64,000 bases of DNA, taken from Candidatus Ozemibacter sibiricus (GTDB taxonomy: Bacteria > Muiribacteriota > Ozemobacteria > Ozemobacterales > Ozemobacteraceae). Of the stretch, positions 18,198-28,069 are shown piece by piece (position 1 is the first letter of the stretch; every line of letters begins with the position of its first letter). The position numbers were made by a program, and so were the translations under genes. Under the pieces are notes generated by a model. The model had not been told where the DNA came from, did no database searches, and worked only from the letters and a program-made list of their open reading frames with translations. The DNA is taken from the NCBI GenBank assembly GCA_003327425.1, contig QOQW01000029.1, positions 1-64,000 of the forward strand. The letters run 5' to 3'.

Positions 18198-20351
18198 ATG
18201 CGACAGATTCTGCAGAACCTGAAATCCGGCGAGATCCTGCTCGCCGACGTGCCGGTGCCGCAGCGCCGCCGCGGACACCTGCTCATCCGCACCACCCGCA
18301 CCCTCATCTCGTTGGGCACCGAGCGCATGCTGCTCGACTTCGGCCGCGCCGGCTGGCTCGAGAAGGCCCGGCAGCAGCCCGACAAGGTCCGGCAGGTGCT
18401 GCAGAAGATCCGTACCGACGGGCTTCTGCCCACCGTCGATGCCGTCTTCCGCAAGCTCGATCAACCCCTTCCCCTCGGCTACTCGCACGCCGGCGTGGTG
18501 GTCGAAGCGGGGCCCGACACGCCGGGCTTCCGCGTCGGCGATCGCGTCGTCAGCAACGGCCCCCACGCTGAAGTGGTCAGCGTGCCCATCCACCTGTGCG
18601 CCCGCATTCCCGACAACGTCTCGGACGAGACGGCCTGCTTCACCGTGGTCTCGGCCATCGCCCTGCAGGGCATCCGCCTGCTGCAGCCGACCCTCGGCGA
18701 GAGCATCGGCCTCCTCGGCCTCGGCCTGCTCGGCCTGCTCAGCGTGCAGCTTCTGCGGGCGCAGGGCTGCCGCGTCATCGGCTTCGATTTCGACCCCGAC
18801 AAGGTCGCCCTGGCCCGCCGGTTCGGGGCCGAAGCCTGGAACCTGGCCGACGGCACCGACCCGGTGCAGGCCGCCCGCGATTTCTCGCGCGGCCACGGCG
18901 TCGATGGCGTGCTGATCACCGCCGCCACGCGCAGCAACGAACCGATGCAGCAGGCCCCGCAGATGTGCCGCAAACGGGGGAAGGTGGTACTGGTCGGGGT
19001 CACCGGGCTGCAACTGTCGCGCGACGATTTCTACAAGAAGGAGATCTCCTTCCAGGTCTCGTGCTCGTACGGCCCGGGGCGCTATGATCCGGCCTACGAG
19101 CAGCAGGGCCTCGACTACCCGATCGGCTTCGTGCGCTGGACCGAGGAACGCAACTTCCAGGCGGTGCTCGATCTGATGGCGGCCGGCGGCCTGCGCACCG
19201 ACGAGTTGGTCAGCCGGCGGGTGCCGATCGCCGCCGCGCACGAAGCCTACGCCGCCGTGGCGGCCGGCGAGAACCTGCTGGGCATCGTGCTCGAGTACGA
19301 CGGCTCGGTCGACCTGGCCCGCCGGGCCGTGCCGCTGGGCAACCCGGCGGCCCGGCCGGTCGAGGGCAAGATCGGCGTCGGGTTCATCGGCGCCGGCAAC
19401 TTCGCGGCCTCGACGCTGGTGCCGGCCTTCCGCGAGGCCGGGGCCGAACTCTTGACCATCGCCAGCGCCGGCGGCGTCTCGGGCAGCCACCTCGGGGGCA
19501 AGTACGGGTTCCGCACCACCACCACCGACCACCGGCAGGTGCTCGACGACCCGGCCATCGCCGCCGTGGTCATCACCACCCAGCACGCCTCGCATGCGAA
19601 GTTCGTCCAAGAGGCCCTGGCAGCCGGGAAGCATGTCTTCGTCGAAAAGCCCCTCTGTCTGAGCCACGCCGAGCTCGAGGCGGTGATCGCTGCCTGGCGG
19701 GCGGCCAACGACCGCCAGCCGACCTTGCTGATGGTCGGCTTCAACCGCCGGTTCGCGCCGCTGACGCGCACCTGCCAGCGGCTGCTGGCCGGCCTGCCCG
19801 GGCCGCGCAGCCTGATCATGACCGTCAACGCCGGGGCCATTCCCGCCGAGCACTGGACGCAGGATGCTGCCGCCGGCGGCGGGCGGCTGCTCGGCGAGGC
19901 CTGCCACTTCATCGATCTGCTGCGGGCCGTGGTCGGCCAGCCGATCACCGGCGTGCAGACGGTGGCGGCGCGCCTGCCCGACGAGGCGCAGCATCCGCCC
20001 GATGTGGCGACCATCACGCTCTCGTTCGCCGACGGCTCGCTCGGCACCGTCCATTATTTCGCCAACGGCCACAAGGACTTCCCGAAAGAGCGCCTGGAGA
20101 TCTTCGGCGGCGGCCGCATCCTGCAGCTCGACAACTTCAAATCGCTGACCGGGTTCGGCTGGCCGAACTTCCGCCAAGAAAGCCTGTGGTCGCAGGACAA
20201 AGGCCACCAGGCCCAGGTGGCCGCGTTCCTCGCCGCCATCAAAGAAGGCCGCCCCAGCCCCATCCCCTTCGAGGAGATCGTGGAAGTGACCCGCGCCACC
20301 CTCGAAGCCGCCGGCCACTCCGACCGGCCGCCCACCCCCGAGGAGGCTTGA
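18198..20351 (+). CDS. Two-domain alcohol dehydrogenase/Gfo-Idh oxidoreductase
   Basis: A 717-residue fusion. Residues 1-375 are a medium-chain zinc-type dehydrogenase (GYSHAGVVVEAG, GDRVV, cofactor-binding GLLGLGLLGLLSVQ). Residues about 393-717 are a Gfo/Idh/MocA oxidoreductase with VGFIGAGNFA and the catalytic EKPL near residue 482. The dehydrogenase half lacks the usual structural zinc Cys cluster. Such bi-domain oxidoreductases occur in surface polysaccharide clusters beside heparinase II/III-like proteins and glycosyltransferases, exactly as here; a sugar-nucleotide or uronate redox step is likely but the substrate is unknown. A promoter precedes it. The next gene starts on the base after its stop codon. 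Confidence 0.88.
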   Translation: MRQILQNLKSGEILLADVPVPQRRRGHLLIRTTRTLISLGTERMLLDFGRAGWLEKARQQPDKVRQVLQKIRTDGLLPTVDAVFRKLDQPLPLGYSHAGVVVEAGPDTPGFRVGDRVVSNGPHAEVVSVPIHLCARIPDNVSDETACFTVVSAIALQGIRLLQPTLGESIGLLGLGLLGLLSVQLLRAQGCRVIGFDFDPDKVALARRFGAEAWNLADGTDPVQAARDFSRGHGVDGVLITAATRSNEPMQQAPQMCRKRGKVVLVGVTGLQLSRDDFYKKEISFQVSCSYGPGRYDPAYEQQGLDYPIGFVRWTEERNFQAVLDLMAAGGLRTDELVSRRVPIAAAHEAYAAVAAGENLLGIVLEYDGSVDLARRAVPLGNPAARPVEGKIGVGFIGAGNFAASTLVPAFREAGAELLTIASAGGVSGSHLGGKYGFRTTTTDHRQVLDDPAIAAVVITTQHASHAKFVQEALAAGKHVFVEKPLCLSHAELEAVIAAWRAANDRQPTLLMVGFNRRFAPLTRTCQRLLAGLPGPRSLIMTVNAGAIPAEHWTQDAAAGGGRLLGEACHFIDLLRAVVGQPITGVQTVAARLPDEAQHPPDVATITLSFADGSLGTVHYFANGHKDFPKERLEIFGGGRILQLDNFKSLTGFGWPNFRQESLWSQDKGHQAQVAAFLAAIKEGRPSPIPFEEIVEVTRATLEAAGHSDRPPTPEEA

Positions 20352-20942
20352 ATGGAGCTCACCGGCCGGTTCAAAGAGGCCCTGGCGTACGCGTTCGATC
20401 TGCACTGCCACCAGATTCGGAAGGGGTCAGGGGTGCCGTACGTGGCGCATCTGCTGGCGGTGGCGGCCAACGTGCTCGATCATGGCGGCGACGAAGAGCA
20501 AGCCATCGCCGCCCTTTTGCACGACGCCGTCGAAGACCAGGGCGGCCGCGCCACCGCCGCGGCGATCCGGGAACGGTTCGGCGAGCGGGTGGCGGCGATC
20601 GTCGCCGGCTGCACCGACACCGAACTCACCCCCAAACCGCCCTGGCGACAACGCAAGGAAGCCTACCTCGCCCACCTCGCCCACGCCCCGGCCGACGTGC
20701 TGCTGGTCTCGGCCAGCGACAAATTGCACAATGCCCGCGCCATCCTGGCCGATCTGCGTCAGGTCGGCTCCCAGGTCTGGGACCGCTTCTCGGGCGGACG
20801 CGACGGCACGCTCTGGTACTATCGCGCGCTGGTCACCACCTACCGGGCGGCGTTCGCCGCGGCGGCCCCCGAGCGAATGGGCCTGATCGACGACCTCGAG
20901 CAGGTGGTGGCCGAGATCGAGCGGCGAGCCGGAACCGCGTGA
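20352..20942 (+). CDS. HD domain phosphohydrolase, RelA/SpoT hydrolase-like
   Basis: A 196-residue HD-domain protein. It has H33 (GVPYVAHLLAVA), the HD pair 57-58 in LLHDAVED and a distal aspartate in SASDKLHNA (D123), the metal-binding set of the ppGpp hydrolase domain of SpoT/Mesh1 proteins. No synthetase, TGS or ACT domain follows, so it would be a stand-alone small alarmone hydrolase or a hydrolase of another nucleotide. Its ATG follows the previous stop directly, implying translational coupling with the oxidoreductase. Its place inside a polysaccharide cluster is unusual. Confidence 0.82.
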   Translation: MELTGRFKEALAYAFDLHCHQIRKGSGVPYVAHLLAVAANVLDHGGDEEQAIAALLHDAVEDQGGRATAAAIRERFGERVAAIVAGCTDTELTPKPPWRQRKEAYLAHLAHAPADVLLVSASDKLHNARAILADLRQVGSQVWDRFSGGRDGTLWYYRALVTTYRAAFAAAAPERMGLIDDLEQVVAEIERRAGTA

Positions 20943-21075
20943 GACAGACCGGGCGATCATTGACCAGCGCACCGAGGCCATCGCGGTCGGCGGGGCCCCG
21001 GCACCCCACCCTCTCGGCCGAAATTCGCCGCCACGGCAGCAACCGAAGGCACGGTGAGCGACCGATGGTGACCGC

Positions 21076-22938
21076 ATGAACCTGCACCGCTGGTGGCACA
21101 CCCTGCGGCATCTGCGCCCGGTGCAGATCTGGGCCCGGCCGCTGCACTGGCTGCGCCGCCGGTTCTGGGCGATCGGCTATCCGGCCGCCCTGCCCCAGCT
21201 CGCCTTCCAGATGCGGCAAGCGCTGCTGCCGCGCGTCCGCCCCGCCTTCACCTGGTCTTTCATCGGCCGCACGCTGACCTGCCCCAGCCATGCCATCCCC
21301 TGGGACGCCACCCGCCGGCGCCGCTTCGTCCGGGCCGGGGTGGCCGACCCCGGGGCCCCGATCGGCGGCCCGCTCACCGACAAGCTGTGGCGCTACCAGT
21401 TGAACTACTTCGGGTTCCTCTTCCCCCGCGGCCGCTTCACGCCCGAAGAAGAGCGCTTCCTGATCGCCGACTGGCTCGCCGCCAACGACGACGAGCACGC
21501 CGAACCGTGGGAACCCTACGTCACCGCCCGCCGGATCCGCAACTGGGTCCGCTGGCGGCAGGAAACCGGCCTGGCTCCTATCCCGGCCACGGCCGGCGCG
21601 CCGCCCTTCGCCCCGGCCGCCGGGGCGTCCCCCCTGTCGCTCGACACGCTCGTCGACATGGCCTTGTGGTATCACCTCAAACGCTTGCGGCTCGATCTCG
21701 AGCACCATCTGCAAGGCAATCACCTGCTGGAGGACCTGGCCGCGCTGTGCGTGGGCGGCTGCCACCTGCGCGAGACGTTCAGCACGCACCAATTCCCAAC
21801 CGAATTACCACCGAGCTGCGCCCCGTTCGCTTCCTTCCCGATGGTTCGGCGCGCACGCCTCGCCGCCTGGCTGCGCGACGCGGCCGCCGGGCTCGATGAG
21901 CAGGTCCAGAGCCAGATCCTGACCGATGGCGCGCATGAAGAACGCAGCCCGATGTACCATGCCGAGATCATGGCCTCGCTGGCCCAGGTGCACGCGGCTC
22001 TCATACGCGCCGCGTCGACGTCGCTGCCGTTGTCTGAGCCTGAGCAGCGCTTGCAGTCGCGCCTGTTCGAGACGCTCCCGCGCATGGCCGACTGGCTGGC
22101 GCACCTGACCCACCCCGACGGCCGGATCGCCTTGTTCCAGGACAGCGCCTTCGAGGAACCGCCCCCCGAGGAGCCGCTCGCCGGCGCTTCGCGCTCCGCC
22201 GACGCGGCCCCGACGCTATCGCCCGCGAGCGGCCCGGCCGGCGAGTTCTGGCTGGCCGATGCCCGCTACTATGTGCGCCGCTGGGGTACCGGCCATTACC
22301 TGGCCGTCGACCTCGGCCCCCCCGCCCCGGCGCATCAACCCGGCCATGCCCACAACAGCGCGCTGTCGTATGAACTGTCGGTGGCCGGCCGCCGGGTCGT
22401 CGTCGATTCGGGCATCGGCTCCTACCATGATCCGGCCGTGCGGTTCGGCGGGCGCCGGACCGCCGCCCACAACGTGCCGATGACCGAAGGCGCCGAGCAA
22501 TCGGACCTCTGGGGGGCCTTCCGGATGGGCGGGCGGGCGCAGGTCGAGCGGCTCGCCCACGACCCGCCCACGCACCGGATCGAAGCGCGCCTGATCGACT
22601 GGCAGGGCAACGTCTTCCGGCGCGTCATCACCACGACCGATCATGGCCTGTCGATCGAAGACCACCGGGAACGGGCCATCACCCATGGCGCGTTCCTGTC
22701 GCTGGTCCATCTCGCCCCGGGGCTTACGGTGCGCCCCGGCCCGACCGGCGAGGCCGCCATCGTACCAGCCGACCCTGCCCTGGGGGGGTGGGCCGTGCAG
22801 TTCGCTTCCTCCCAGGCCTGGGAGGTACGCGGCACCACGGTCTGGCCCACGTTCGGGGCCGGCCGCCCCGCCACCCTGATCCGCCTGCAAGGGACTCCTT
22901 CCGAGGTCATCCGCTATGCCATCACCTGGAACCCGTAA
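21076..22938 (+). CDS. Heparinase II/III family protein
   Basis: A 620-residue protein. The N-terminal half is an alpha/alpha toroid-type region rich in Trp, Arg and Leu (LWRYQLNYFGFLF, ARRIRNWVRW, LQGNHLLEDLAAL). The C-terminal half has the heparinase II/III beta-sandwich signature: AHQPGHAHNSALSYELSV, VVDSGIGSYHD and RRTAAHNVPMTEGAEQSD. Family members are polysaccharide lyases; those in capsule clusters are thought to trim or epimerise uronate-containing polymers. No signal peptide is obvious, which is common for the cluster-linked subgroup. Only a weak GGTGA precedes ATG. The downstream glycosyltransferase gene overlaps its end by 23 bases. Confidence 0.88.
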   Translation: MNLHRWWHTLRHLRPVQIWARPLHWLRRRFWAIGYPAALPQLAFQMRQALLPRVRPAFTWSFIGRTLTCPSHAIPWDATRRRRFVRAGVADPGAPIGGPLTDKLWRYQLNYFGFLFPRGRFTPEEERFLIADWLAANDDEHAEPWEPYVTARRIRNWVRWRQETGLAPIPATAGAPPFAPAAGASPLSLDTLVDMALWYHLKRLRLDLEHHLQGNHLLEDLAALCVGGCHLRETFSTHQFPTELPPSCAPFASFPMVRRARLAAWLRDAAAGLDEQVQSQILTDGAHEERSPMYHAEIMASLAQVHAALIRAASTSLPLSEPEQRLQSRLFETLPRMADWLAHLTHPDGRIALFQDSAFEEPPPEEPLAGASRSADAAPTLSPASGPAGEFWLADARYYVRRWGTGHYLAVDLGPPAPAHQPGHAHNSALSYELSVAGRRVVVDSGIGSYHDPAVRFGGRRTAAHNVPMTEGAEQSDLWGAFRMGGRAQVERLAHDPPTHRIEARLIDWQGNVFRRVITTTDHGLSIEDHRERAITHGAFLSLVHLAPGLTVRPGPTGEAAIVPADPALGGWAVQFASSQAWEVRGTTVWPTFGAGRPATLIRLQGTPSEVIRYAITWNP

Positions 22939-24163
22939 GCGCCTGCTGATCGTTTCCCAGTTCTACTACCCGGACATCACGGCCGCCGCCTTCCGGATCA
23001 AAGAGACGGCCGACCTGCTGGCCGCTCGGGGCCACGCCGTCCATGTCATCGCCGGCGAGCCGCACAAGGCCAGGGCCGAGGGGGAAGGCCCGCTCGACGA
23101 CGGGCGCATCACAGTCACCCGCGTGCCGCTGGTCAAGGCCGATGGCGCTGGCACCTGGAACTACATCCGGCACTACCTGTCGTTCATGACCGGCGCGATC
23201 CTCGCCTCGTGGCGGCACCCGCCGCGGTTCGACGTGGTCTGGGCCTCCAGCCCGCCGCTGTTCACAGCCGTGGCCGGCCTGATCATCGCTCGGCTGAAGA
23301 AAGCGCGGTTCGTGCTCGACATCCGCGATCTGTGGCCGGAATCGGCCGTCGTGGCCGGCCAGCTCGGCGAGCAGGGCCTGCTGTTCCGGGGCGCCAAGCA
23401 GGTCGAGCGCCTCCTCTACCGCGCCGCCGACCGCCTCACCTGCGTGGCCCAGCCGATGGCCGATCAGATCGCCGCCACCGGCGGCGTGCCGCGGCCGACG
23501 GTCATCTACAACGGCATCCCCGCCCGCTACCTCGCCGACCGGCCGGACCGCGCCGCCCCGCCGCCCGAGCCCGCGCCCGCCGAAGGCGCCGCGCCCGCCC
23601 CCGCCTCCCGCGACCTCGAGATCCTGTATGTCGGAAATCTCGGCCATGTACAAAGCATTGAAATTGTACTGGAAGCCGCTCGCCTCTTGCAGGCGGAAGG
23701 GCTCACCGACATTCGGTTCACCCTGATCGGAGCGGGAGTCCGCCTGCCCGCCCTGCGCGAACAGGCGGCCGCCCTCGGTCTGACCCGGGTCGCCTTCCCC
23801 GGCGTGCTGCCCAAGCCCGACGCGCTCGCCCGCATGCGGCAGGGCAGCGCGCTGGTTCTGCTGCTGAAAGATGACGGCACCATGGACAAGACCATCCCCT
23901 CCAAGGTCTTCGATTACATGGCGGCCGGCCGGCCCATCCTGTACGGACTGCGCGGCGAGGCGCGCGAGATCCTGGGCCGGGTGCCCGGCAACCTGGAATT
24001 TTCGCCATCGTCAGCCGCTTCTCTGGCTGACGCCATCAAGAAGCTGCGGGCCGAATTCCCCGCCCGCGCCACCCAAGCGAGCCAAAACCGCGAAATCGTC
24101 CAGGCCGAGTTCCTGCGCGAACGCATGGTCGACCGCCTGGAGGCCCTCTTCGCCACGCTCTGA
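22916..24163 (+). CDS. WbuB-like family 4 glycosyltransferase
   Basis: A 415-residue GT-B fold enzyme. The N-terminal half has IVSQFYYPDITAAAFRIKETADLLAARGH and WPESAVVAG, typical of WbuB-like GT4 transferases. The C-terminal half carries the nucleotide-sugar region with ILYVGNLGHVQ and the E/D-rich KVFDYMAAGRPIL. An Ala/Pro linker (about 205-235) joins the halves. It should act at the cytoplasmic face of the membrane in building the polysaccharide modified by its neighbours. It overlaps the heparinase-like gene by 23 bases and ends the cluster. Confidence 0.88.
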   Translation: MPSPGTRKRLLIVSQFYYPDITAAAFRIKETADLLAARGHAVHVIAGEPHKARAEGEGPLDDGRITVTRVPLVKADGAGTWNYIRHYLSFMTGAILASWRHPPRFDVVWASSPPLFTAVAGLIIARLKKARFVLDIRDLWPESAVVAGQLGEQGLLFRGAKQVERLLYRAADRLTCVAQPMADQIAATGGVPRPTVIYNGIPARYLADRPDRAAPPPEPAPAEGAAPAPASRDLEILYVGNLGHVQSIEIVLEAARLLQAEGLTDIRFTLIGAGVRLPALREQAAALGLTRVAFPGVLPKPDALARMRQGSALVLLLKDDGTMDKTIPSKVFDYMAAGRPILYGLRGEAREILGRVPGNLEFSPSSAASLADAIKKLRAEFPARATQASQNREIVQAEFLRERMVDRLEALFATL

Positions 24164-24412
24164 CCGAAGCTCCGAACGACACTCCGATCGCGCCCATGGG
24201 CGAACCGCCCTCGAGCGTCGCCGCGCGGCTCCTCCGGCGACGCATCGGTGGCGCCCCTGCGCCGACGCGATCGGAAGGGAAGAAAAGACGAAGGGCAAAC
24301 TCGAAGTTGCCAGGCGTCGGGAAACGCGTTACCATGTCGGCCAGAGCCGGAACGAGCACGGCCTGATGCGACGATCCCGACGACCACGACACCCCACTCA
24401 GGAGAAGCGACC

Positions 24413-25315
24413 ATGCAGCGAACGATCGAAAGCCTGGAGCGCATCATCGCTCTAGGGGAGAACCTCTTGACCACGTTCGATATCGAGGGGTTGCTGACCC
24501 AGATCGTCAAACACGTCAAAGACCTGCTGGAAGCCGATGGCGCGACCTTGTACCTGGTCGATCCCATCGAGAAGCTGATGATTTCCCAGGTCATCCTGAG
24601 CGATCGGGTCGAGGAGATCGTGCTGAAGGTCGGCAACGATTCGATCGCCGGCTATACCGCCCTCAATCGCCGCAGCCTGAACATCCCCGATGCGTATGGC
24701 GACCTGTCGGGCTACCATCCTTCGCTGAAATTCAATCGGGAAATCGACGAGAAATTCCATACCCACACCAAGTCGATCCTGACCCATCCTCTCGTGTTGC
24801 GCGATGAACTGATCGGCGTGTTCCAGGTGGTCAACAAGAAGGGAGGCATCCCCTTCGATGACGAAGATCTGCGCATCCTGCGCAACTTCGCGGTCATCGC
24901 CGGCATCGCCATCCTCAACGCTCGGCTGGTCGAGCGGGTGGTCGAAGAGCAGACCAACGCCAACGACATCATCGAGCACATTTCGGAAAAGGTGATCATC
25001 CAGAACCTCGAGGGGGAGATCCTGAGCCTGAACCACCGCGCCGCCGAAGATCTGCCGCCCGGCATCTCGGCACGCGAAGCGAAAGGCCGCAAAGTGGTCG
25101 ACCTCTTTCCTTCCCTGGCCGGGCTGAGCGGCGAGATCCGCAAGGTCATCGACCACAATCTCGACAAGACCTTCAGCGGCGGGAAGATGCCCTACGTCAT
25201 CCTGACCGCCAAGAACTCCCGGCAGATGATCGAGAAGATCATCCTGATCATCAAGGAACCCGCCAACCATCATCTGCCCGGCCCCCCGCCCGCCACCGCC
25301 GACGACCCGGCCTGA
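24413..25315 (+). CDS. GAF domain protein with PAS-like C-terminus
   Basis: A 300-residue cytoplasmic protein. Residues 10-165 are a GAF domain ([72 protein letters not shown] split across the text). Residues 180-280 resemble a PAS-type sensor ([23 protein letters not shown]). No output domain such as kinase, GGDEF or phosphatase follows, so it would pass its signal to a partner. AGGAG eight bases upstream fixes ATG 24413; the longer in-frame extension is low-complexity. It stands alone between the polysaccharide cluster and the deoxyhypusine-synthase-like gene. Confidence 0.82.
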   Translation: MQRTIESLERIIALGENLLTTFDIEGLLTQIVKHVKDLLEADGATLYLVDPIEKLMISQVILSDRVEEIVLKVGNDSIAGYTALNRRSLNIPDAYGDLSGYHPSLKFNREIDEKFHTHTKSILTHPLVLRDELIGVFQVVNKKGGIPFDDEDLRILRNFAVIAGIAILNARLVERVVEEQTNANDIIEHISEKVIIQNLEGEILSLNHRAAEDLPPGISAREAKGRKVVDLFPSLAGLSGEIRKVIDHNLDKTFSGGKMPYVILTAKNSRQMIEKIILIIKEPANHHLPGPPPATADDPA

Positions 25316-25418
25316 GGGGCCTCTCGTCCCTCGCCTTCCCGACGATCGTGCCCAGCCGACCGCCCGCCTCGCGGCGTGTGCGGTCATTCCTTGTGCCATT
25401 CCCCCAGGAGGACCACCC

Positions 25419-26612
25419 ATGAAGAAATCCGCTGCTCGACCCGCCGCGGCCCGTGCCGCCGGCTCGACCACCAACCGCCTGCCCCCGCGCCGCCCCGCCC
25501 CGAAACGGGCGGTCAACCCGTACCTGTCGGGAGCGCCCATCGATCCGGCCGGCGTCACCAAGGGCATGACGGTCCCCGAGCTGATTTCCTCGGCGTTCGT
25601 GGCTTACAATGCCGGCCGGTTGCGCGAGGCCTGCCGCCTGTACACCGAAAAGATGCTGCGCCCCGACGTCACCATCGGCCTCAGCCTGGCCGGAGCGCTG
25701 ACCCCGGCCGGCCTGGGCAAGTCGGTGATCATCCCTCTGATCAAGGCCGGGTTCGTCGACTGGATCGTGTCGACCGGGGCCAATCTGTACCATGACACCC
25801 ATTTCGGCATCGGCGAGAAGCTCTACGCCGGTTCGCCGTTCTTCAGCGACCTCGACCTGCGCAAGAAGGGCGTGGTGCGCATCTACGACGTGGTCTTCGA
25901 GTACGACGTGCTGCTGAACACCGACGCCTTCTTCCGCCAGATCATGCGCGGCCCCGAATTCCAGCGCGCGATGGGCACGGCCGAATTCCACCACCTCTGC
26001 GGCAAGTACATCCGCGAGCGGGAGCGGCAGCTGAAGCTGCGCGACCAGAGCCTGCTGGCGGCGGCCTACGAGGCCGGCGTGCCCGTCTTCACCAGCAGCC
26101 CCGGCGACAGCTCGATCGGCATGAACATCGCGGCTCTCGCCCTCGACGGCGGGAAGCTGACGCTCGACCCCAACCTCGACGTCAACCAGACCGCGGCCAT
26201 CGTCCTCAACGCCAAGCGCTCGGGCGGCAAGAGCGCCGTTTTCATCTGCGGCGGCGGCTCGCCCAAGAACTTCATGCTGCAGACCGAGCCCCAGATCCAG
26301 GAGGTGCTGGGCATCGAAGAGGAAGGCCACGACTATTTCCTGCAATTCACCGATGCCCGGCCCGATACCGGCGGCCTGTCCGGCGCCACCCCGTCCGAAG
26401 CGGTCAGCTGGGGGAAGGTCCGCCCCGACAGCCTGCCCGACACGGTGGTCTGCTACCTCGACTCGACGGTCGCCCTGCCGCTGCTCGCCGCCTACGCCCT
26501 GAGCACCGTCAAGCCCCGGCGGCCGCGCCGGCTCTATGACAAGCTCCCCGCCCTCGTCGACAACCTGCGCGAGGAATACCACCAGGCCCGGCGCCGCACC
26601 GGCCGCCGATAG
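25419..26612 (+). CDS. Deoxyhypusine synthase-like protein
   Basis: A 397-residue member of the deoxyhypusine synthase family. Residues 1-35 are a basic Ala/Pro-rich extension. The NAD-dependent core contains [43 protein letters not shown] and CGGGSPKNF. The strongly conserved EAVSWGKV places the family's catalytic lysine at residue 333. In eukaryotes and archaea the enzyme transfers the aminobutyl group of spermidine to eIF5A. Bacteria lack eIF5A, and bacterial relatives are thought to make homospermidine or modified polyamines instead. AGGAGG lies eight bases before ATG. No polyamine gene is adjacent. Confidence 0.88.
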   Translation: MKKSAARPAAARAAGSTTNRLPPRRPAPKRAVNPYLSGAPIDPAGVTKGMTVPELISSAFVAYNAGRLREACRLYTEKMLRPDVTIGLSLAGALTPAGLGKSVIIPLIKAGFVDWIVSTGANLYHDTHFGIGEKLYAGSPFFSDLDLRKKGVVRIYDVVFEYDVLLNTDAFFRQIMRGPEFQRAMGTAEFHHLCGKYIRERERQLKLRDQSLLAAAYEAGVPVFTSSPGDSSIGMNIAALALDGGKLTLDPNLDVNQTAAIVLNAKRSGGKSAVFICGGGSPKNFMLQTEPQIQEVLGIEEEGHDYFLQFTDARPDTGGLSGATPSEAVSWGKVRPDSLPDTVVCYLDSTVALPLLAAYALSTVKPRRPRRLYDKLPALVDNLREEYHQARRRTGRR

Positions 26613-26653
26613 GCACGTAGGCGCGTAGGCGCCAAACTGGCGCGAGCTGGGAG

Positions 26654-26737
26654 GACGCCAGGTCCGCGACGCCGGGCTTGAGACCCCGGACCTGAGACGC
26701 CGGGCTTGAGACGCCGAGCTTGAGACGCCAGGCCTGA
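26654..26737. repeat. 14-bp tandem repeat array
   Basis: Six consecutive 14-base units with consensus GACGCCGGGCTTGA, the first one degenerate and the next five with zero to three changes. It lies in the gap after the deoxyhypusine-synthase-like gene and has no coding support. Confidence 0.75.
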
Positions 26738-26745
26738 GGAGACGG

Positions 26746-26803
26746 CCAGGGGCCGATGGCCCCTGGACCCCTTGGTGTCCGGCCGCCCGCCCGCGTCGCG
26801 GGC
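26746..26803 (+). repeat. Two-hairpin intergenic repeat, copy 2
   Basis: CCAGGGGCC-N3-GGCCCCTGG then ACCCCTT, and 23 bases after CCTGGA a second hairpin GCCCGCG-T-CGCGGGC. The arrangement matches copies 1 and 3 but the second hairpin's arm sequence differs while base pairing is kept. Confidence 0.65.
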
Positions 26804-26823
26804 AGGCGACTGGACCAGCGCGG

Positions 26824-27669
26824 CTACGCGCGCGGCGGTCGTCGCGAGGCAGCCCGCTCCGACAACGGACCGGCCCGTGGCGGGCGAGCGGTCGCGGCGC
26901 CGACGATGGCGCCGATATCGACGGCCGCCGGCGGGTCGCCGCGCCGCCAGAGCGACAGATACTCGACGTTCTTATGCTCGTCGACGATGGGGGCGGGTTC
27001 CAATCCATGCAGGCAGATGCCTTCCCCGGCGAAGGCATCCTGCAGATGCTCGATCACCGAGCGATGGACGGCCGGATCGCGCACCAGGCCGCCCGGTTCG
27101 ACCTGGTCGGGCGGGGCTTCGAACTGAGGCTTGATCAGGGCGATGACCGCCCCCGCCGGCCGCAGGAAGGCGAAGGCGTGCGGCACGATCAGCCGCAGCG
27201 AGATGAACGAGACGTCGGTCACCACCAGGTCGAACGGCTGGGGAAACGCATCGACGGGCAGGGTGCGGAAGTTCGTGCGCTCGCGCACCGTCACGCGCGG
27301 ATCGGCCCGCAACCGTGCATCGAGCAGCCCGTAGCCGACGTCGAGAGCGGTCACCGCCGCCGCTCCCGCTTGCAGCAGCACGTCGGTGAACCCGCCGGTC
27401 GAGGCCCCGATATCGAGGCAGACGGCGCCGGCCACCGGCACGGCGAAGACCGCGAGGGCCCGGGCCAGCTTGCGTCCGCCCCGCGAGACCCAGGGCAGGC
27501 CCCGCGGCCGATGCTCGAGGGGCTGGTCGGCCGCGACTTTCTGCCCCGCTTTGTCCCAGACGCGATCGCCGGTGCGGATCTCGCCGGCCATGATCAGACG
27601 GCGCGCCGTCTCGAGGTCGGCCGCCAGCCCCAGCGCCACCACCCGTTCGTCCAGTCTGATCTTGCGCAT
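26824..27669 (-). CDS. tlyA: TlyA family rRNA 2'-O-methyltransferase
   Basis: A 281-residue protein with an N-terminal S4 RNA-binding domain (MRKIRLDERVVALGLAADL, about 1-60) and an FtsJ-type SAM methyltransferase domain. The latter has LDIGASTGGFTDVLLQ as SAM motif, ALDVGYGLLD, and TDVSFISLRL followed by LIKPQFEA. TlyA enzymes methylate 16S and/or 23S rRNA, and loss gives capreomycin resistance in mycobacteria; a hemolysin label is often attached but not supported. GGGAGG lies five bases upstream of ATG 27669, which is preferred over an in-frame ATG 16 codons upstream. The C-terminus has an Arg/Pro-rich tail. Confidence 0.9.
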   Translation of the reverse strand: MRKIRLDERVVALGLAADLETARRLIMAGEIRTGDRVWDKAGQKVAADQPLEHRPRGLPWVSRGGRKLARALAVFAVPVAGAVCLDIGASTGGFTDVLLQAGAAAVTALDVGYGLLDARLRADPRVTVRERTNFRTLPVDAFPQPFDLVVTDVSFISLRLIVPHAFAFLRPAGAVIALIKPQFEAPPDQVEPGGLVRDPAVHRSVIEHLQDAFAGEGICLHGLEPAPIVDEHKNVEYLSLWRRGDPPAAVDIGAIVGAATARPPRAGPLSERAASRRPPRA

Positions 27670-28069
27670 CTGCTCCTCCCGAACCTTCGCAAGTGCCACG
27701 CCCGCCGGTCCGGTCACCGCTCTCGCCGGCGGTCAGGAACGGCGGGACCTTCGCTCATCGCGGCGAGGCCAATCGGCCCGGCCAGGGCCTCGCCGCCCCC
27801 GGAAGGGGCGCCCGAGCCGGAGCAACCACGGTGCCTTCCCCGGCCACCCGACCTCGGGCCGATGACGGCGACCCGCGGAACGCGACGCCTGCCCTGACGG
27901 GTCGAGCCTGTCGCCGGTGACGCGACCGCGGCGTGATTCCAGGCCGAACGCGAGGGTCGGGTGGCGGGCGCCCGGCCGCCCGGCCCGCCGTCATGGACAG
28001 GGTCCCTTCCTCCATGGTATCAAAAGCGAAGACCTCAGGCGTTCACCACCTACGATACAGGAGGATACG
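27670..28069. other. Divergent intergenic region without a gene
   Basis: About 400 GC-rich bases between tlyA and the AIM24-like gene. No repeat, tRNA or convincing promoter pair was seen; open frames crossing it lack ribosome binding sites. Confidence 0.4.

Noticed and set aside
18177-20411. 744-codon antisense frame over the two-domain oxidoreductase
   Set aside because: Same high-GC shadow effect; the sense strand has clear catalytic motifs.
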